A DNA stretch of 64,000 bases from Selaginella tamariscina (taxonomy: Eukaryota; Streptophyta; Lycopodiopsida; Selaginellales; Selaginellaceae), in contig PUQB01000163.1 in assembly GCA_003024785.1 (NCBI GenBank), forward strand, positions 237,613 to 301,612, in the 5' to 3' direction. The first letter of the stretch is position 1. Every line of letters starts with the position of its first letter. Below the pieces are notes generated by a model. That model was given only the letters and a program-made list of their open reading frames with translations. It made no database searches and was not told the DNA's origin. Position numbers and translations under genes: made by a program. Positions 11,454-23,096 of the stretch are shown here, piece after piece.

Positions 11454-12900
11454 ATATTGAAATATAATATAGTTATTTAAATAATTATAGTATGTCTTTT
11501 TTAAATTTTTTTAATTTATTTTTAAATTTTTATTTATAATAATTAAAAATCTTAAATATTAATATTAATTAAAATTATTTTATGGTTTGATTCATTTAAT
11601 AAAATGTTGCAGTGTGTTGAAATTTGACAAGGGTACGTATATAAGTAAATACAAATATAAAGTTAAACTATAAATTTAAAACTTTAAAGATAATACATAT
11701 GTAAATAGATACTTACCTAGTTTTCTTTAAATATAATAATTATATTCCTTTAAATAAAATATAAACCATTTTAAGTGAGAAATTTCTCAAGTTGAATTTT
11801 GATATGCTTTTCTTGATTCTCTTAATAAGGTTTATAAAAAATTATTTACATATTCTAACGTGTTATGGTGATTTAAAATATAATATTATATTAAATATAA
11901 AAAAAAAAGAAAAAGATAATAAGGAAACACAAATACATTCAAATTCAAACTGCAATTTAAATTTAAGTGGAATTAAAATGAAATTATAAGTTATTAATTA
12001 ATTTATTTTTAATTTTAAAAAGATTAATTTACTTTTAAATTTGTTATATGTAAATTTTTATTAAATGCTTTTGAATAGCTGAGTATCAAATTATTTTATA
12101 TTTAAAATTATGATAACTCTTAAATCATAATTAAAGAGTGTGGTGATTTTTATTAAATATAAATAAATAATATTGAAATATATTTGGTATATTGAGGTTT
12201 TGATATTATAAATTACATTTTTGTTCTTTAACACATTATATTTTCAAAAATATTAATTAATCTTGACCATTCTATATGGTCCTACAGGACAATTAATAAA
12301 AAGAGGCTGTATGCATATTGTAATGTTTGAGGAAAAAAATATATACAGTAAATACTTTTAAAAACTCTAATCTATAAAATACTCTTAAACAAAGCATAAA
12401 TCGTTACACAAGTTAACCAATATAAAATATTATTATTATAGTTAAATTTTATATAATCATCATATCTTTTGACTAGTGTAACCTATATCTGCAGTCCGGT
12501 GTAACCTATATCTGCAGTCCGTTGAGATTATGAAACATCATTATAAATTTAAATTTAAAAGTAACCTAATTAAATTTAATTTATCAAATCCTTTACAACC
12601 AATTTAAGATTATATACTACATTGTCAGCTTTTAAAATTTTCCCCTCTGAACTTGAAAATACATGTTCAATTATATATTTAGATATGTACGTGGATTTTG
12701 CCGACATATGTATAAAAAATTTATATGATTAAAATGTGTTGGTATAGACGACAACTATGTGCAACCACCGTGTGAGAATTGAAAATAAAAACTATAAAAT
12801 TAATTTGAAGTCATTTTCAAGTATCTGATGTGGTCGATCGGTAGGATATATTCTTATCTACTGGCCACGCTGGTTATAAGCATACAGAGGTCACGCAAGA
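11454..12900. other. Very AT-rich intergenic DNA with a 23-bp tandem duplication
   Basis: Long A/T runs without coding signature; the open frame at 11792-11989 is a lysine/asparagine-rich product of base composition. A unit containing GTAACCTATATCTGCAGTCC occurs twice in tandem at about 12477-12521. Confidence 0.6.
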
Positions 12901-12904
12901 ATTC

Positions 12905-12946
12905 ACCCACGTGTCAGCTATTCATATGTCAAAATGGTATATATAA
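12905..12946 (+). promoter_or_regulatory. ABRE/G-box and TATA box of dehydrin-like gene 3
   Basis: CCACGTGTCAGC at about 12908 contains the CACGTG core of an abscisic-acid response element. A TATATATAA box follows about 30 bases later, and the ATG is 90-100 bases further on. This arrangement is common in ABA- and drought-induced LEA genes; induction here is inferred. Confidence 0.55.
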
Positions 12947-13037
12947 CGGGACGCACCTAAGTTAAAGCATTCTGTCTTGTGTTTGTGTTTGGTATACAAT
13001 CTAAAGTTCTCAATATAGTTTGTGTTTTGATTTCAGA

Positions 13038-13335
13038 ATGGCGTCGATGATGGACAACACAAAGAGAAGATGCATGGTGACAACAAGAACGAACACAATG
13101 TTCACGACCCAACGTCCGGAGTTGGTACCGCTCCAACTTCCGGTCAGGCCGGACATGGTCAGGTTACTCATGGTCAGACAACTGACATGGCCAGGGGACT
13201 TATGGCCAGACCACTGGTGTCCAGGGAGGAGAGAAGAAGGAAGGTCTGATGGACAAGATCAAGAAGAAGACGAAGAAGGACCCCAACAGAGTCCGCAAGG
13301 AGGGAGACAAAAGCAGCAGCAGCGACTCTGACTAG
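13038..13335 (+). pseudogene. Dehydrin-like small hydrophilic protein, copy 3, two frameshifts
   Basis: The start is MASMMDN. One base is missing near 13060, after which the frame reads KEKMHGDNKNEHNVHDPTS and a Gly/His/Thr/Gln-rich middle (SGQAGHGQVTHGQTTDM). A second one-base loss lies before 13231, where GGEKKEGLMDKIKKKTKKDP continues to SSSSDSD and TAG at 13333-13335. Undisturbed, the product would be about 98 residues, cytosolic and largely disordered, with one K-like segment and a short serine/acid tail. It has the best-preserved C-terminus of the family and a strong promoter context upstream. A splice acceptor-like TTTCAG lies directly before the ATG. Confidence 0.65.
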
Positions 13336-13929
13336 CCGCCTTACGCTGCTTTATGTATCTCTGGTGTGAATATTAATAAACGCATTTTCCCAATTTCTAG
13401 TGTTTAATTATTTAATTAATAAAATACAATATTAAAATTTTGTGTCAAACTCATATTTTGTGTCATAAAGAAAGCGTGTAGGAACATGTATATTCAGGTT
13501 ATATATATACTTGTCTGGGTCAATAATCTTACGGCTGAAGTGATATGAATGGTGTCTCTGTTCGTATAGATATGCATACATGTATAAATATCTACTTTTG
13601 ACGTCATAGATAATATATACAATACAATACATAATATAACCAAGTGGAAGGTTGTTTATTTATTACTAAAAATAATAATAACTACTTTATAAGTTTATAC
13701 TCATTGGCGCCTTAAAATCATTATATTTATTAAATATTAATGTTAATTAAATTGTTATTCTATCACGATGAATTAAGTTAGTTTTTAAATCTTATATAAA
13801 TTTAAATATATCAGTGAAGGTTAATTTATTGGTTAAAATCAAAGACATTAAAGGTTAAACTACTTATTCAATTTTGTGAGTTATAAATTTGTAAGAAACT
13901 TGATTGAATTTATAATTTGTAATTTTGTA

Positions 13930-13962
13930 AGGTAGCAAGGTAGCAAGGTAGCAAGGTAGCAC
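13930..13962. repeat. AAGGTAGC tandem repeat
   Basis: The octamer AAGGTAGC (GGTAGCAA phase) is repeated about four times in a row. Confidence 0.9.
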
Positions 13963-14535
13963 CAATTTTTTTTTTTTAAACATGGTTATCACTCAATCAT
14001 ATCATTCATGTATACATGTCATTGTGGGCATGGAACCATTAAACAAAGCAATATACATAAGAGGTGTATATAAGGTATCTGACTTACGAGAAGATGCCAT
14101 GTGGGAGAGCTATTTATATATATATATATTATATATTATCATATATGATGTCAAAAGTAGCCAAATACACATATATATGGCCACCGACAGAAGATATCAT
14201 TCATATCACTTCAGAGTCCTTTAATAATTGGTATACACCGTTAAATATCGTCATGCCAGGTTCTATTCAGGAATATTCCAAGCGTGTGCGTTAATTTGTT
14301 ATTTAAACATTTCATTAGAGCTGCAATACATGTATGGATATAGGGTGTGGAGGCAAGGTTTATATTTTACGTAGAATTGAATTAAATACACACGTTGAAG
14401 GAGTTAATCATCAGGCCCAGAAGTTCACACATTGTCAACGTACATGGTAAGTTTTAACGGCTTGGTGAGACATGGAAGTGATGGTTGTGTGCGTCCATGC
14501 TTTGCCTTTGGCGTATTATCTAAAATTCTATACAT

Positions 14536-14544
<9 letters not shown>

Positions 14545-14604
<60 letters not shown>
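14545..14604. repeat. (AT)n(GT)n compound microsatellite
   Basis: An uninterrupted AT dinucleotide run passes directly into a GT run of similar length. Confidence 0.95.
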
Positions 14605-14606
<2 letters not shown>

Positions 14607-14699
14607 TCTTTCGTACGCAGCAAACTTAATTGTATATTATTTATATATATCAAGAATAAATATGTAAAAAAACTCCATCTACTTATTTATGTATAACAT

Positions 14700-14996
14700 G
14701 TGCACCAAGCCAGAGTCGCTGCTGCTTTTGTCTCCCTCCTAGCCGACTCCGTTGGGGTCCTTCTGTGTCTTCTTCTTGATCTTGTCCATCAGACCTTCCT
14801 TCTTTTCTCCTCCCGGGACACCAGTGGTGGCCTGTTCAGAAGTTGGGTTACCACTCTGGACATGCAACGACTGCGGAGTGGTATTGTGTACTGAAATGGG
14901 GTTGTTGTTGCCATGCTCAGAAGAAGGATTGTGAACATTGTGTTCATTATTGTCACCATCAAATTTCTCCTTGAGGTTCTCCATTACGGATGGCAT
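14700..14996 (-). pseudogene. Dehydrin-like small hydrophilic protein, copy 4, premature stop
   Basis: On the minus strand the start is MPSVMENLKEKFDGDN at 14996, aligned with the starts of copies 2 and 3; an upstream in-frame Met at 15026 is less likely. The frame stays open through NEHNVHNPSSEHGN and GGEKKEGLMDKIKKK to DPNGVG. It then meets TAG at 14739-14741, where relatives have an AAG lysine codon. Beyond it the family tail is still readable as EGDKSSSDS, and the normal stop is also lost. This is the only copy whose body is uninterrupted, so it shows the family design best: about 85 disordered, Asn/His/Ser-rich residues, then a K-like helix. Confidence 0.7.
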
Positions 14997-15164
14997 TAAG
15001 GATGTCACATTAGAGGGTTTTTTCATTTATAAAAAATGTATACATAAAAGACCTTTAGGTAATATATATTGTTTTTACATTTTTTTTATTTATATACAAG
15101 TTTCTATATATTTATTATAATTTATTATTATAATAATTTTTATTTAAATATAAGAAATGTATAC

Positions 15165-15192
15165 ATGCACGTTGTAACTAAAGGGCATGATA
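15165..15192 (+). repeat. Element 1 left terminal inverted repeat
   Basis: ATGCACGTTGTAACTAAA followed by GGGCATGATAC; it pairs with 24967-24993 and matches the gene-C-side end of Element 2 for another 50 or more bases inward. Confidence 0.75.
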
Positions 15193-15450
15193 CGTGAAAA
15201 TGGGAATATAAAATAAATTACTAATTAATACTTAAGTTTTAATTATTAATTAATCATTTAATTAATATGTAATTAAGCCTTAAATATTAATTAATTAATT
15301 AATTAATCCTTCAATAACCTTACTTAGTAAGGAATATTCCTAAAATATCTTAGAATATTCATATTATTCTAAAAATAGTTTACAATAATTAAGAAATACT
15401 ATCAAACATAATTACAAATGAAATCATTTTCTTATCAACATGTTAATTTT

Positions 15451-16630
15451 TTATAAATACTTTCTTCCTATCATAAGAGAAATCTTCATTTTGTCTAAAT
15501 CATCACTCTCCGGATTAATCAAATCATTTTGGTCAATATCTTGATGTTGTTGCCACCACCTAACACTCTCACGAATGCAATTGGGAGTTGCCATCCTTGT
15601 TAATACATAAGATGTGATAAAGAAGGTCTGCATAAAGGCTCATCTAAAAACTGACGTTCCTTAAGAATAATATTATAAAGCGCCCGGTTGCTATCCTTCA
15701 TTTTATAAAATTCAAAATCACGAGAAAGAAAAGCTTCAGGAAATGTATGATACGGTGGATACTGCTCACAAAAATTTTCGAGATTCTTCTTTCTGAGGCA
15801 CGTATCCAAGTAGTTCACTAGCTCATCCATGATATGTATCAGAATATGGATCGAAAGTGATTGGATGAATACAAGCAATGTTTTGGTTGAGCATAGCCTT
15901 CTGAGGAGAGTCGTCTACTACTAACATCTGTGCATTCTTCATTATCCTTAAGCGACTGATCTCCCCATGAGTCCCAATTATTCTTTCATTCTTGAAGAAG
16001 TATGGCTTGCTTTCCTTTTTATATTGTGAAATTCGAGAGGTTTATAACACATTCGCTGGTCAAAAATCCAATCTTTACGAATCACCTCTTCTGCAACACT
16101 ACAATGTTTCTTAAGCAAATTCAACAGCGGTGTTAAGTTGAATCTGCATGCATGACCAAATCCCCACAAGCGCACCCATCTCCTTAAGCTTTTGAAAGAG
16201 ACGATCCAACCCTGGACGAAAAATAATATCATATCGAAATTTACCATGACAAGGAATGAAATCTCCTTGTTTGATTTTTTTTTCCTATCCTCGGGCCTTT
16301 GTCGATGAAGCAGAACACCATTGACATCCAACAACACAATATGGCCATGAGTAACATGGATAGCGTTGCCTCTTGAATACTTTGCAAATCACTTGTTTGC
16401 TCCCTTTCACATTTATCCGTTGACACTATCTCGTTGCCTATCCCTTCATCATTTAATTGTACATCATCCTTACAAGATTCAGATATTGCATGCGCTGAAG
16501 AAATTGATTTCGGAACTGAAGCCAATAAAATGATGATGATGAAAAAACTGAAGTCCCCCATGGTAACGATGTTTTGAGCTGCATTATTATCCATTTCCTG
16601 CATGAACTCTGTCATTCTGACATGTGGCAC
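15451..16630 (-). pseudogene. Gene C copy 1: membrane-anchored FCP1/NIF-like HAD phosphatase
   Basis: Minus strand. The N-terminus has a hydrophobic segment (FSFFIIIILLASVP) near 16550, probably a signal anchor. About 75 residues later comes HAD motif I, LLDVNGVLLHRQRP (16335-16295), where FCP1/NIF phosphatases have a DxDGxL/DLNG-type core. IWSCM near 16160 is in motif II position, KDWIFDQRMCYKPLEF at about 16070-16020 fits the motif III region, and LVVDDSP near 15925 is motif IV. A tail (ELVNYLDTCLRKKN, later SVRWWQQHQDIDQND) runs to 15451. Several frame changes interrupt it. The family removes phosphate from proteins such as the RNA polymerase II tail; here the substrate is unknown. A second copy with the same hydrophobic start and the same tail lies in Element 2, so the gene belongs to the transposon. 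Confidence 0.7.
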
Positions 16631-16858
16631 AAAAATTGTCCAAACCCCTCTCTTACCTCATGGCAATGCTGAAAATCCATGTTCTCAATGTTTCATTACA
16701 TCTGCAAAATGATAATTAGCTGACCTTAAAATTATCAAGGTATATTATTTACCTTGTTAATGTGTGACCCATGTTTGAACTAAAAGCTTCATTAATCCTT
16801 GAGAATTTATTTTCTGTACAAATATAAACGAAATATACAAAAATGCCTTATGTTACAC

Positions 16859-19800
16859 TCATTTACAACTATTCGTCACTCTAAGAACCATTAACAATTC
16901 TTCTTCGCTATTACCTTCTGAGTGAGGCGAAGAAGGTCTAAGCCGCTTGTGAGATGGTTCAAGATCTTCTGTATCTTCTATTGATGTTTCCATGGGTAAT
17001 GGAGTGTGTGAATGTTCTGTACTCCTCGAGATAACTTCCGGTCTAATATCTGATTGAAGTTCGTCCTCAGACTCCGACATTGAACCAGATTCGTCTTCAG
17101 AGCTATCGCACTTATGGAGGGAACTTTCTCAAATACTCCTTTATGGTTTCGTTGGGGTAGTCAGTTGAGAACCTCTATCCACTTGTTCAGGTCCTCAACC
17201 ATGGTCTTATCCTTTTCAACGGCAAACACACATGTATCCCGAAGGTAACACTCCTTCAAGACGGACCCCCTAGTGCAGTAGTCAAAAACCCACGCATCAC
17301 TGTGAGGACCCCTGATCAAGTTGACGATGCTCCGTGCCGCTTGACTTGTAATGTTTGGATAACGTACATTGCCGAATACGTCACTCTCAGCTATCGGTGT
17401 ATCGGATGGAGGTTCAGGGCCGTTGGAGTGCAAACAGATGCCTGCCAGTCATTTGGAAGTTTGAAACTGTTTGGCGCATTCCTAACAACCAAGTGAACAA
17501 CCGAATCAATGCACTTCGGATCAGCATCATTCATATAAAATCCTGTCCAACGATGTTTATTCCTCTTGGCAAAGGCGAAGGCAAAGGTATCGGTGACATG
17601 AGCAAGAATCAAGAAATAAATACCTGAAAACGTAGATATCAGTCAAGAGTGCAAGTATGAATTCAATAATAAATACCTTCTTTGTACATGCTTGCACGCT
17701 AAGTTTCTCCACCAAATCCTCTAGTGTCCTGTCTGTCGAAGGATTTTTTGACACCCGCCGATCCATCACGAACAATTGAAACGGTTTCCTACAAGCAGTG
17801 ATGGTACCCCATAAAGTCTCCGAATCCAACAACAAACATCTGTAGGGCTTGTCGTGATTCGTAGCATCCTCCTTTATAAGGTTCAACTCGGTTCTCCGCT
17901 GCTGAAGGACTGCCATAAGAGAAGGCGTCATCGCAATGTTCTCCTTTTGGCGTTGGCGTGCAATAGATTCTTGCCCAGATCTTCCGATTGATTCACCCAT
18001 TCGACAAGCATATCATCGTTTGTCACATGCAAATATTTGCTGACCTCTTCGTATGTTGAAGCCGAGGTCCAACCCAGTTTGTGGCAGTGTATTCCCAACC
18101 ACTCCTTGAAGTGCCTGACCGTCTTCAACTCCATTGCCTTGAGATGAAAAGGAGAGGTGGGGCTGCTGTTGTTAATCTGTAATTTGCCATCAATCACCAA
18201 ATCAGCCAAGACTTCCATCTCCTCCATCGTTGTTCCATTTAAAGGCTTCAACCATGTGAGCTTGAAATCGTTGTCTACATCCTTTATAGATTGAACAGAC
18301 TTAGCCTTCGGCGTCTTACTGGGTTTCTTTGCAGACTTCTCTGAGGGCTCCTCTTCACTTGTCTGCTTCTTCTTCAGTGTTCCTTTTGCAAAGGATTCCA
18401 TAATCCCCAACCATTTGGCAAAGATCCTATCCTCGGGACAAGAAATCAACATCATCAAAAAGGATGTTTCCTTCCCGCCCACCTGGGCAAAATCAACTGC
18501 TACAATTTCTTCAACTCTCTAAAAAAAGACAGATTAATATACCGGCGAGATAAATCCCGCCCAAACAATTTGCTTACCCGGTAGTCCGCAGATTGTGTAT
18601 TCCCTGCGGTAGCTCTTTGTGGTCGCTGAAGAGATTCCCACACGGCTCGCGTGTGTTTGAACTTCTCCCATATTTTGCTGTTGTAGTGGTTGGTGTCTGC
18701 AGCGTCCCATTCCGCCGATAACTTATGGTACTGCTCGATTGTGAGATTCGGCTTCGCTAAAAACGCCGATCTTTTCGTCAGCTTCTCACGGGTATGCTCG
18801 GAAAGTTTTGTTGCCATCGTTCCTTTGTTGTGTTCGTCGAGAAGTCGTTGGGCTGCCGTTATTGTTGCTGGCCACTAATGATGTAGTACTTGACTGATTT
18901 TCTATTCTCCGTCTGAACCTTCCTCATTTGTTCCGGTGTTGTGATCCACACTTTGTCAGCGCCTTTGTTTCTCTCGTAGTATGCACACAAAACAGCATTA
19001 TGTGGAACGGTGTAAGAATTGTCGTCCTTCATCTTCTCCATGAGCTCAGCTACACGTTCCTGTTGAGTGGCCTGTAATTGAAGTTTGGGTTGACGCTGCA
19101 ATACTTAACCCTACACTCGTAAATCCTATCATCCAACATCATTTCCTTGTGGCTTATTGCAGCATGGGATGCCACAGGTGCAGCTGACAAAACGACGATT
19201 TTCTTTACGATCCGAATCAACATGTGTGATCCCCGATTGATGCTGTTCTAATGTTCTCGGCACACTCTTCCAGCTCCCGAAATTTTCTAAGCAAATTGAA
19301 CGTGATCTGTAAAGAACCTGAGACCAAGCCACCCTCTCAATCTCCTTTATGATGTCGCTGTGTTCTTCTTCAATGTGAAGAGGGACGATTGCTCCACTTG
19401 TGGATTTTCTGTATTGTGAAGCAATATCTCCTGAGAATACACCTACTCGATGAGTCTGAAGATCTTCGAAGTAGACATCCAGTTGGATCCCCTCCATAGA
19501 TGGGCTTTCGTTGAGTTGAAGAAGAACTCCACGGTCAACATCATTAGTGAACACGTGAACGTCATTATCCACAAGTCGACAAAACCACCCGAAATTAATG
19601 TTGTAACTGGCGACCTCTGGATCCGAGAACGTGACATTGGATGGAACAAGGCATATGTGTCGAGCATTTCAATCTGGGTTCACAGCATGCTTTCGGATGC
19701 TTGACTAGCACACCCACTTTCCATTGTTTTGCTTGTCCATGCGATGTGACAGAGGTTAGTTTGACAGCAACCATGGTTGTTCCAATGCGCTTCCCGTTTA

Positions 19801-19974
19801 GTTTGAAATATGGCCAAGTTGATTCCAGAATCCCCCTGCCCATCTCTTCTCCTGCTCTCGTCTTTAATGTCACCTCAATTCCACATCTGAATACAAAAAT
19901 GATTAGTTCAAGCACATATCCGAGTATAACAGATTTTATTTTAATTCTTACCCAGAATTTGACGACGACTCCAT
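16859..19974 (-). pseudogene. Gene A copy 1: multi-exon transposon protein with methyltransferase-like end
   Basis: Minus strand from MESSSNSG at 19974. A 65-bp GT-AG intron (19951-19887) leads into GIEVTLKTRAGEEMGRGILE and TMVAVKLTSVTSHG. Next come a segment with FGWFCRLVDNDVHVFTND, a Cys cluster (SCTCGIPCCNK) and a Lys/Glu-rich part (REKLTKRSAFLAK). An intron at about 18580-18522 contains a GGCGGGATTTATCTCGCC palindrome. The middle (HLKAMELKTVRHFKEWLGIH) is followed by DKPYRCLLLDSETLWG. The end has HSDAWVFDYCTRGSVLKEC with CVFAVEKDK, which resembles motif I of amino-methyltransferases of the permuted class, though the glycines are not canonical. It finishes with an acidic, Ser-rich tail (SEDELQSD) and a stop at 16859. 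Multiple frameshifts are present. Enzymatic function is unproven. Confidence 0.6.
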
Positions 19975-20307
19975 ACTAATGACTCGATCTCCTTGTTTAA
20001 TTAAATCGTCCTTCTGCAAAATAATACACTATGAATACAAATCATATAAAAACGCACACACACTTGTATAAACCCGAATATACAAAAATAATACACAGAG
20101 AGAAGGACGGAATTAACTGTCCAAAGCTCACATTTGTGCTAGTGCAAAAGAAAGATAACATTTCGTTTTAGAACCACCACAAATGTGAGCTCTGGACAGT
20201 TTTACATAGATTCCTAGCTTTTACTCGAAATATTATGATAAGATGATAAAAGTAAATAAAATGAGATATGCAACTTATATATACTAATACACATATATAT
20301 TCACATG

Positions 20308-21305
20308 GAAGGTGCGGCGGGATTAATCTCGCCACCCCTTCAATGCCTCCTGAAAGAGTGGGCGGGATTAATCTCGCCACCTTTCTGGAGGCCTTGAACG
20401 GGAGTGCGGAATTAATCTTGCCACCCTTCTCGGTCTCAGAGAGAACTTGGCAGGATTTATTTGGCACACCCCTTCAGGACTCCAGAAAGGAGGCGGGATT
20501 AATCTCGCCCACCATGTAAGGGATGGTAAATGAATCTCGCCACCCTTCCAGTCCCCTCCATTGGTATGTTGTAAACCTTCTACGTCTCAGACAGAAACGT
20601 TTGGGATTGGTCCGACTCACCAATGGAGGAAAAAGGAAGGGTGGCGGGATTCATCCTCCAACAGCATTGAAGGCTCGGCGGGATTAATCCGCTGGCCAAT
20701 GCCCTGGCGGAATCGGGCGGATTAATCTCCGCCTAGGCCCTTCAGGCAGGCCTTTGGAGCGGGATTAATCCTGTTGCCCAGGCCCTTCACTTGGGCCCTA
20801 GGCGGCGGGATTAATCCCGCCGAACGCCAATGCCATGTGCGGAATCGGGCGGGATTAATCCCGCCGCCTAGGCCCTTTAGGTAGGCCTTTGGCGGCGGGA
20901 TAAATCCGCCTGATTCCGCGCAGGGCATGCTGCGGCGGGATTAATCCGCCGAACGCTAATGCCCTGCACGGAATCGGGTGGGATTAATCCCGCCGCCTAG
21001 GCCCTTCATGCAAGCCTTGGTGGCGGATTAATCCCGCCGCCTAGGCCTTCAGACATGCCAATGGTGTGCGGAATAAATCCCGCCGAATTTCGTGCAGGGC
21101 ATCCGTAGGCGACGGGATTAATCCCGCCGTTATTCGGTTAGCCTCATGGGCGGCGGATTAATCCTGCCGCTCATGAGGCTAATCGAATAGCCTGCTGAAG
21201 GGCGGCGGGATTAATCTCGCCGCCGATGGGCTAACCATATAGCGGCGGGATTAATCCCGCCGCTACACATGTCTCACCATATAGCGGCGAGATTAATCCC
21301 ACTGC
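20308..21305. repeat. Array of about 22 GGCGGGATTAATCCCGCC palindromes
   Basis: Exact or near-exact copies of the 18-bp palindrome GGCGGGATTAATCCCGCC recur every 35-60 bases. Spacers are partly repeated (TAGGCCCTTCAGGCAGGCC-like) and partly unique. The 5' copies are the more decayed ones (ATTAATCTCGCC). The array lies in Element 1 directly upstream of gene A, whose start is about 330 bases away. The same motif occurs once in a gene A intron near 18540, and decayed in the Element 2 copy near 54915. Confidence 0.92.
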
Positions 21306-22089
21306 TACACACACACACACACACACACAGACACATAATATATATATATATTATATATATATATATGTATATGTATATGTGTGTGTAGGAGAGTGCGTGT
21401 GTGTGCCAGAGATACACAATCAGATAAAATTATACTGATACACACACACACATATGTATATGTATATGTATATTTATGTATAGTATATGTATATACAAGA
21501 GTGTGCGTGTGTGTGCGAGAGATAGATAAATAAATAAAATTATACAGATACTGGTACACATAATATATGTATGTATATGTACATAGGTATATATATATGT
21601 GTGTATATGTATATCGTGTTGTATGCGTGTGTGAAACAAATAAATCATACAGATAAACAAACACACACACACACATATAATATACAGGAGTGTGCGTGTG
21701 TGTGCGAGAGATACAATTAACAAATCAATAAAATTATACAGATACACACACACACACACATATATGTGTGTTGTGTGTGTGTGTTATATATTATATATAA
21801 TATATATATATATATTATATATATATAAGAGTGTGCATGTGTGTGCGAGAAATAGATAAATAAATAGATTATACACAGATACTGGTAACATAATATGTAT
21901 GTATATTATATGTATATAGGTATATATATATATATGTGTGTGTGGTGTGTGTATGTATATCGTGAGTATGCGTGTGTGAGCGAAACAAATAAATCATACA
22001 GATAAACAAGTGAGTGTGTGTACGTGTGCAAGAGATAAAATTAATAAATTAATAAAATTATACAGATACACAAACACAAACACACACAG

Positions 22090-22120
<31 letters not shown>

Positions 22121-22270
22121 GTGTGTGTGTGTGTATGTATACGAGTGTGCGTGTTGCGAGAGATAGAGATCTAAATTATATTATTAAGATACACACATAT
22201 AAATATATATGTGAATAAAAATAAATAAATAAATTCAGGAGTGTGCGTGTGAGAGAGAAGAGAGATCTCA
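21306..22270. repeat. Microsatellite-rich block, (CA)n, (TA)n and GTGTGCGTGTG units
   Basis: Dinucleotide runs alternate with a larger unit of roughly 280-300 bp holding GAGTGTGCGTGTGTGTGCGA, AGATAGATAAATAAATAAA and ATTATACAGATAC, repeated about three times. Long open frames (for example 21305-21676) are Tyr/His/Thr/Ile/Cys artefacts of the repeats. Confidence 0.9.
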
Positions 22271-23092
22271 CCTGTGTGTGAGAGAGAGAAGGAGATTTCA
22301 CAGCCGCCGCTCCGCCGCTTTGCTTCTGAAACCCTAGGAATATACCTAAATCCTAAAAGAAATAGAATATATATTAACCCTAATCGAATATTCCTTCTAA
22401 GAATATACTTAAACCCTAAAAAGAATAATTATAGATTCGCCCTAACGATATTCTTTTATTATATTATCAGCGTGTGCGTGTGCGTGGGTGTATCACATAC
22501 ACCCCAAGAATAAAAATCATGCAGGGTTTAACATGTGTGTGTCCATGAGAGTGTTAAAGTTTCACGTGCAGCGATACATATATACACACATAGTATTATA
22601 CACATAGACATACATACATATTAGTACATATTAATATTAAAGAGATAGAGTACATGATCATGCATGGTGGTGTGAAGAGTGATAATACATATTATGGATC
22701 ATGCATGGTGTGTATGTTTGAGAGAAGAAGTACATATTAATATGGATCATGCATGGTGTGTATGTATGAGAGAAGAGAAAGAGTGTTAACAAATTAAATT
22801 CATACACATTGCATATATTAGTACACACAATACATACACACGTGTATACACACAGACATACATACATATTACAGTGTAAATTCAATGTGTTACATAGGGT
22901 TTAGGGTTTAGGGTTAGGATGGATCATGCATGGTGTTATGTATGAGAGAATGAGTGTTATACACAGTATACATTATACATATTACATAATATTGTAACAT
23001 CAATACATATTATGGATCATGTATGGTGTGTATGTACGAGAGAAGAGACAGGCTACATATTATGGATCATGATCATGCAGGTGTGTATGTAT
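22271..23092. repeat. GGATCATGCATGGTG repeat region in Element 1
   Basis: Bases 22320-22450 carry several AAACCCTAA-like telo-box motifs. From about 22650 a unit with TACATATTATGGATCATGCA and TGGTGTGTATGTATGAGAG recurs about six times with variable spacing, up to the start of gene B similarity at 23097. No coding sequence is recognised. Confidence 0.8.
22896..22918. repeat. Short interstitial telomere-type repeat
   Basis: Three consecutive TTTAGGG-type units (AGGGTTTAGGGTTTAGGG, then TTAGG), the Arabidopsis-type plant telomere repeat, lie in the GATCATGCATGG block. Confidence 0.85.
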
Positions 23093-23096
23093 GAGA

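Larger units (their letters stand above)
13336..14699. other. Intergenic DNA with an imperfect inverted repeat
   Basis: No gene is recognised. Bases about 13505-13625 are similar, in inverted orientation, to about 14125-14225 (shared blocks include GACGTCA/GATGTCA, AAAAGTAG and CATTCATATCACTTCAG). Short open frames here follow these repeats and microsatellites. Confidence 0.5.

Noticed and set aside
20308..21305. CRISPR-like array of palindromic repeats with spacers
   Set aside because: The window is eukaryotic, spacers are irregular and themselves repetitive, no cas genes are present and the repeats are full palindromes without a constant period.
21305..21759. Long minus-strand open frames rich in Tyr, His, Thr and Cys
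   Set aside because: They are translations of CA, TA and GTGTGCG repeats; no domain, and all frames are equally open.
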